Origin: Streptomyces piniterrae
Lineage (GTDB): Bacteria > Actinomycetota > Actinomycetes > Streptomycetales > Streptomycetaceae
Direction: 5' to 3'
Assembly: GCF_005048155.1 (NCBI RefSeq)
Contig: NZ_SUMB01000012.1
Coordinates: 62,001-126,000 of the forward strand
DNA: 64,000 bases
Numbering within the stretch: position 1 is the stretch's first letter; every line of letters begins with the position of its first letter. The notes under the pieces were generated by a model. That model did not search any database. It was not told the origin of the DNA and saw nothing but the letters and a program-made list of their open reading frames with translations. Of this stretch, positions 60,637 to 64,000 are shown in pieces. Position numbers and translations under genes: made by a program.

Positions 60637-61809
60637 ATGCCAAAACACCTGTTATTCGTGGCTCTGGCCGGGCACGGGCACGTCAATCCCACGCTGCCGC
60701 TGGTCGAGGAACTCGTACGACGAGGGCATCGAGTGGACTACGCGACCGGCGTGGAGCACTCCGACGCGGTGACCAGGGCCGGCGCGCGCTGGGTGGAGGT
60801 GGAGTCGCTCGAACCGATGACGCCTCCAGCGGAGTTCGGGCCCGAATCCCTCGCCATGTTTCTGCGCCATATGTTCAAGGGACTGAGCGCGACCTACCCG
60901 GCGCTGCGCCAGCACTGTCTCGACGAGAAGCCGGACGCGATCTGCTACGACTCGATGAACTGGCAGGCCCGGGTCGTCGCCGAGCAGCTGGGTCTTCCCG
61001 CGGTGCGGTGCATTCCGAACTTCGCCTCGAATGAGCACTATTCGCTGTTCGCCAACTTCATGGACGGACACGACGTCGACAATCCCGCGGCGGCCGCGGT
61101 CGTCGCCGGCTGCGCGGAATTCACCGCCGAACACGGCGTGGCGCTCGACCCGGCGAGCGTCATGGACGAGAACGAGAAGCTGAACCTGGTGTTCCTGCCC
61201 AGGGAGTTCCAGCCCGCGGGTGACACCTTCGATGAACGCTTCCATTTCATCGGCCCCTCGTTGGGCAGCCGGGAGCACGACGAGGCGTGGTCGCCGTCCG
61301 ACCCCGAAGCCCCCGTGCTCTTCATCTCGCTGGGCACGGTCTTCACGGACCGGCCCGAGTTCTACCGCACCTGCATAGAGGCCTTCGGCGACGGGCAGTA
61401 CCAGGTGGCCATGACGGTGGGCGATTTGGACCTCGCCGAGCTGGGCGAGATTCCGCCGACCATCGACGTCCGACCGCGCTTTCCGCAGCCGGCCGTGCTG
61501 CAGAAAGCCGCCGCCTTCGTCTCCCACGCCGGAATGAACTCCACGATGGAGTCCCTGTATTACGGGGTCGGACTGATCACCGTGCCGCAGATGCCCGAGC
61601 AGGCCGCCAACGCCGGGCGGGTGCGGGAACTGGGGCTCGGTGAGCAACTGGACGCCGCCACGGTGACCGCCGATTCGTTGCGTGCCGCCGTTGCCCGAGT
61701 CGCCTCCGACACCGCGGTACGTGACAACCTCAACCGGATGCGCAAGGTCGTCAGGGAGAGCGGCGGAGCGGTCCGCGGCGCGGATGTGATCGAGGAATAC
61801 CTCCGCTGA
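60637..61809 (+). CDS. Macrolide-type glycosyltransferase (UGT fold)
   Basis: A 390-residue GT-B enzyme. KHLLFVALAGHGHVNPTLPLVEEL is the N-terminal acceptor domain with the conserved His, VLFISLGTVF is the interdomain start of the C-domain, and FVSHAGMNSTMESLYYGVGLITVPQMPEQAANA (about 293-325) is the NDP-sugar site of the MGT/OleD family. These enzymes inactivate macrolides by adding glucose or modify flavonoids. No macrolide pathway is nearby. It has no signal peptide. A long-loop hairpin follows. Confidence 0.88.
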   Translation: MPKHLLFVALAGHGHVNPTLPLVEELVRRGHRVDYATGVEHSDAVTRAGARWVEVESLEPMTPPAEFGPESLAMFLRHMFKGLSATYPALRQHCLDEKPDAICYDSMNWQARVVAEQLGLPAVRCIPNFASNEHYSLFANFMDGHDVDNPAAAAVVAGCAEFTAEHGVALDPASVMDENEKLNLVFLPREFQPAGDTFDERFHFIGPSLGSREHDEAWSPSDPEAPVLFISLGTVFTDRPEFYRTCIEAFGDGQYQVAMTVGDLDLAELGEIPPTIDVRPRFPQPAVLQKAAAFVSHAGMNSTMESLYYGVGLITVPQMPEQAANAGRVRELGLGEQLDAATVTADSLRAAVARVASDTAVRDNLNRMRKVVRESGGAVRGADVIEEYLR

Positions 61810-61813
61810 GGTC

Positions 61814-61882
61814 GCCGAGGTGTGCAGGGGGGCCGAAGTGTGCAGCGGGGATACCGCTCGTGGCGCCCCTGCACACCTCGGC
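61814..61882 (+). terminator. 17-bp hairpin with a long loop after the glycosyltransferase
   Basis: GCCGAGGTGTGCAGGGG (61814-61830) and CCCCTGCACACCTCGGC (61866-61882) are perfectly complementary around 35 nt. The loop carries a second near-copy of the left arm. Confidence 0.6.
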
Positions 61883-61930
61883 CTCGGGCGGCGGACCGGA
61901 TCACGAGCAGAACCGGATCACGAGTGGACG

Positions 61931-61945
61931 TGAAAACGATTTTCA
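61931..61945 (+). promoter_or_regulatory. Zur-box-like palindrome
   Basis: TGAAAA-CGA-TTTTCA is a perfect 15-bp inverted repeat that resembles the zinc uptake regulator (Zur) box of actinobacteria. It lies 58 bp before a short remnant ORF, so a zinc-controlled gene probably stood here. Confidence 0.6.
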
Positions 61946-62002
61946 TCTAGCCTCCGGTGTCGACGGACCGTCCTGAAGGAGGGCCGGCCTGGAGGAGGAA
62001 AA

Positions 62003-62104
62003 GTGCCGCTGGTGATGATCTGGGCGCGCAGGGCCGCTCACGAGTTCGTGGCCGCGATCGCGGCCCGGGACGGGTCTGCTGTGGGGGGCGACGGCCGCGA
62101 GTAG
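62003..62104 (+). pseudogene. Possible N-terminal remnant of a CobW-type metallochaperone
   Basis: GGAGGAGG precedes a GTG that opens a 33-codon frame (MPLVMI, then AAIAARDGSAVGGDGRE) and stops at 62102. The first and last parts recall the start of Zur-controlled CobW/COG0523 GTPases (MPxVxxxG... and ARDGSAV..H.DLRE), with the P-loop lost. The link is an inference from the Zur-like box upstream and weak sequence resemblance. Confidence 0.35.
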
Positions 62105-62128
62105 CTCACGCCGTACGAGGGTGGCCGC

Positions 62129-62524
62129 TCAGACGGCGTGCTGCCCCAGCATCTTCCCCATCGCGGCCACCACCGTCGGCGCGACCCGGTAGTACACCCA
62201 GGTCCCGCGCCGCTCGGAGGTGAGCAGCCCCGCGTCCTTCAGCTTCTTGAGGTGATGGGAGACCGTCGGCTGTGAGACACCCACGTCGGAGATGTCGCAT
62301 ACGCAGGCCTCGCCGCCCTCATGGGAAGCGACGAGCGAGAAGAGCCGCAGCCGTACCGGATCGCCCAGGGCCTTGAACATCGCCGCCGTACGCACCGCCT
62401 CTTCCGCCGTGAGCGGGCGCTCGGTCAGCGGCGGGCAGCACGGCTCGGCCTCCGCCCCGATCAGCGGCAATGCCGTGGCATCCGTCGCGGGATCCGACAG
62501 GGCATTCGGCGCGGCATTCGACAT
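62129..62524 (-). CDS. arsR: ArsR-family metalloregulator (As(III) type)
   Basis: A 131-residue winged-helix repressor. ALGDPVRLRLFSLVASHEGGEACVCDISDVGVSQPTVSHHLKKLKDAGLL holds the helix-turn-helix, and the CVCD motif is the As(III)/Sb(III) site of ArsR (ELCVCDL). An extra Cys pair (EPCCPPL) lies in the N-terminal part. It should bind its operator and dissociate with arsenite. The start codon (62524) is inside the left arm of an inverted repeat and has no RBS, so it may be leaderless. No arsenic transporter or reductase gene stands next to it in this window. Confidence 0.85.
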   Translation of the reverse strand: MSNAAPNALSDPATDATALPLIGAEAEPCCPPLTERPLTAEEAVRTAAMFKALGDPVRLRLFSLVASHEGGEACVCDISDVGVSQPTVSHHLKKLKDAGLLTSERRGTWVYYRVAPTVVAAMGKMLGQHAV

Positions 62525-62547
62525 ATATCTATGTTGACACATGTCGA
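62518..62547 (-). promoter_or_regulatory. Inverted repeat over the arsR start
   Basis: TCGACAT (62518-62524) and ATGTCGA (62541-62547) are 7-bp arms around 16 bp, and ACATA/TATGT inside gives a second, smaller symmetry. The left arm overlaps the start codon, fitting an autoregulated ArsR site. Confidence 0.5.
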
Positions 62548-62658
62548 AGTGGGGGCTTCTGCGGCAGGCGTGCCTCAGGTGACGGTCGGACCGGTGGGTG
62601 CCGGCACACCGGAATGCCGGCACCCACCGGTCCCGCCCCCCTGCCCGGCGTCGTCATC

Positions 62659-64000
62659 TCACAGCAGATCCTCGATGGTGATGGGCAGCTTGCGGATGCG
62701 GCGCCCGGTGGCGTGGTGGATGGCGTTGGCGATGGCCGCGGCGGCGCCGACCTGGCCGACCTCTCCGACGCCCTTGACCCCGAGAGGATTGACGAACGCG
62801 TCCTCCACGTCGATGAGTTCGATGTCCACCTCGGGGGCGTCGGCGTTGACCGGTACCAGGTAGTCGCCCAGGCTGGAGGCGACCCACCGGCCGCGGCGGG
62901 GGTCCATGTAGTTGGCTTCGAGCAGCGCCTGGCCCAGCCCCCAGAGCATTCCGCCCATCAGCTGGCTGCGGGCCGTCTTGGGGTTGAGGACCCGCCCGGG
63001 GGCGAAGGCGCCGACCATACGGCGGACGCGGGCGAGCCCGAGATCGGGGTCGACTGCGACCTCGGCGAACTGGGCACCGAACGTCGTCATCCCGTAACGG
63101 GTGCTCTCTGCCGACGGGGACCAGGAGCCGGCCGCCTCGACGTCGGGCAGGAAGTTGCGGTGCAGCAGATCGCCGTAGCTCTCCCCGGTCTCGGGGGCGT
63201 CGCGCAGCATCATGCGGCCGTCTCGTACGGTGACGGTGCCGGGGTCGGCGCCGTGGAGGGGGGACTGGGAGTCCGCGGTGGCCTGGGCGATGAGCTGGTC
63301 GCGCAGATTCGTCGCGGCGGTGTGGACGGCCGCGCTGATCATGCCGGCTCCCGAGGAACCGACCGCGGCGGCGATGGTGGGCAGCGTGGTGTCACCGCCC
63401 TCGAAGCGGCAGCGCTCGAAGGGGAGGCCGAGGGCGTCGGCGGCCACCTGGGTCATCACGGTGGCGACCCCGGTGCCGAAGTCGGGCGTCGCGGCCTGCA
63501 CGACGGCGGTGCCGTCGGAGTACAGGCGGGCCCGCGCCCGTTGCGGGTTGTTCGGGCCGTAGACGGGATATCCGGCGGTGGCCATGCCGTAGCCGATGAG
63601 CCAGTTGCCGTCGCGGTGGGACCGGGGCTCGGGGTCGCGCCGATGCCAGCCGAAGCGCTCGGCGCCGCGTTCGTAGCACACCCTGAGCCCCGTACTGGAC
63701 CAGGGATTGCCGGTGGTGGGATCGGTGTCGGTGTAGTTGCGCAGACGCAGTTCGATGGGATCGATGCCCAGTTCGTGGGCGAGGTCGTCCATCGTGCTTT
63801 CGAGCGCGAACATGCCGGACGCCTCACCGGGGGCCCGCATGAAGGTGGGCGTCATGGTGTTGGCCCGGATGAGGCGGTAGACGCCCTCGTAGTTCGGGCA
63901 GGCGTAGATCTGGGAGGCGACGCCGAGGGAGGGCTCGGCCCAGTCGTCAAAGTGCGAGGTGGGCGAGAGTTTGTGATGCCGCAGCGCGAGGAGCCGGCCC
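62659..64000 (-). CDS. Molybdenum-hydroxylase large subunit (xanthine dehydrogenase family), 5' end outside the window
   Basis: At least 446 codons; the frame is open beyond 64000 on the minus strand, so only the C-terminal half is seen. RAPGEASGMFALESTMDDLAHELGIDPIELRLRNYTDTDP, AAAVGSSGAGMISAAVHTAATNLR and GVKGVGEVGQVGAAAAIANAIHHATGRRIRKLPIT match the molybdopterin-binding subunit of the xanthine dehydrogenase/aldehyde oxidase family, with the catalytic Glu in GVKGVGE. It hydroxylates a purine or aldehyde-type substrate together with FAD and iron-sulphur subunits that would lie outside the window. Confidence 0.9.
   Translation of the reverse strand, partial: GRLLALRHHKLSPTSHFDDWAEPSLGVASQIYACPNYEGVYRLIRANTMTPTFMRAPGEASGMFALESTMDDLAHELGIDPIELRLRNYTDTDPTTGNPWSSTGLRVCYERGAERFGWHRRDPEPRSHRDGNWLIGYGMATAGYPVYGPNNPQRARARLYSDGTAVVQAATPDFGTGVATVMTQVAADALGLPFERCRFEGGDTTLPTIAAAVGSSGAGMISAAVHTAATNLRDQLIAQATADSQSPLHGADPGTVTVRDGRMMLRDAPETGESYGDLLHRNFLPDVEAAGSWSPSAESTRYGMTTFGAQFAEVAVDPDLGLARVRRMVGAFAPGRVLNPKTARSQLMGGMLWGLGQALLEANYMDPRRGRWVASSLGDYLVPVNADAPEVDIELIDVEDAFVNPLGVKGVGEVGQVGAAAAIANAIHHATGRRIRKLPITIEDLL

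Noticed and set aside
1..64000. tRNA, rRNA or riboswitch genes
   Set aside because: No cloverleaf, conserved rRNA segment or known riboswitch core was noticed by eye. A covariance search would be needed to exclude small ones.

Overview
The window is high-GC DNA with the features of a Streptomyces chromosome. GTG starts are frequent and Shine-Dalgarno sites are clear. Families typical of the genus include a PAS/GAF/SpoIIE-type phosphatase, an RsbW-like ATP-binding protein, an actinobacterial CtaF, Ku with a stand-alone LigD-type polymerase, many small secreted proteins and a Zur-box-like palindrome. I see no rRNA, tRNA, CRISPR array, insertion sequence or replication origin. The mix of paralogous respiratory genes, single-gene functions, decayed genes and a polyketide synthase suggests an accessory (arm-like) region, which is an inference.

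Layout. 1-5.5 kb: an SRPBCC protein, an endonuclease/exonuclease/phosphatase-fold protein, an acyl-CoA synthetase behind a double inverted-repeat operator, two secreted proteins (one an HNH nuclease) and a DUF1918 protein. 5.8-11.9 kb: a PAS-PAS-GAF-PP2C-HATPase phosphatase, a secreted lipase, a decayed EEP nuclease gene, a membrane protein, and a second SRPBCC protein behind a perfect 25-bp palindrome. 12-15 kb: an alpha/beta-hydrolase and cytochrome P450 pair, and a papain-like NlpC/P60-related protein. 16.6-21 kb: a low-affinity iron permease-like protein, a bc-type cytochrome b (qcrB paralogue), and ctaD-ctaF on the opposite strand, without the partner subunits. 21.3-25.6 kb: an end-joining set (Ku and LigD-type polymerase) interleaved with an SDR, a PfpI/DJ-1 protein and two very small proteins. 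25.7-31 kb: a translationally coupled Mrp-like antiporter operon preceded by a type-2 NADH dehydrogenase-like flavoprotein, with a 28-bp tandem repeat array upstream. 31.2-42.2 kb: an internally deleted MBL-fold gene, a HhH endonuclease, membrane and regulatory proteins, an L,D-transpeptidase, a metallophosphoesterase, an SDR, a secreted M64 peptidase with a strong terminator, and an AlkZ-like winged-helix protein. 42.2-51.3 kb: a two-gene biosynthetic locus with a 2,531-residue single-module fully reducing polyketide synthase (KS-AT-DH-cMT-ER-KR-ACP) and a P450. 51.7-64 kb: a lipoprotein, a MarR regulator divergent from a secreted SMP-30-like propeller, a HTH protein, small hypotheticals, a baeRF-type protein, an ankyrin protein, an MscS channel, a macrolide-type glycosyltransferase, a Zur-like box with a CobW-like remnant, an ArsR regulator, and the 3' part of a molybdenum hydroxylase gene that runs off the window.

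Several genes form functional groups: the NDH-2 and Mrp-like proton/sodium circuit, the accessory quinol/cytochrome c oxidase parts, the end-joining pair, and the PKS-P450 pair. Regulation can be read from DNA at several inverted repeats that overlap promoters, notably upstream of the acyl-CoA synthetase, the SRPBCC gene at 11.9 kb, the marR/SMP-30 pair, the AlkZ-like gene and arsR.
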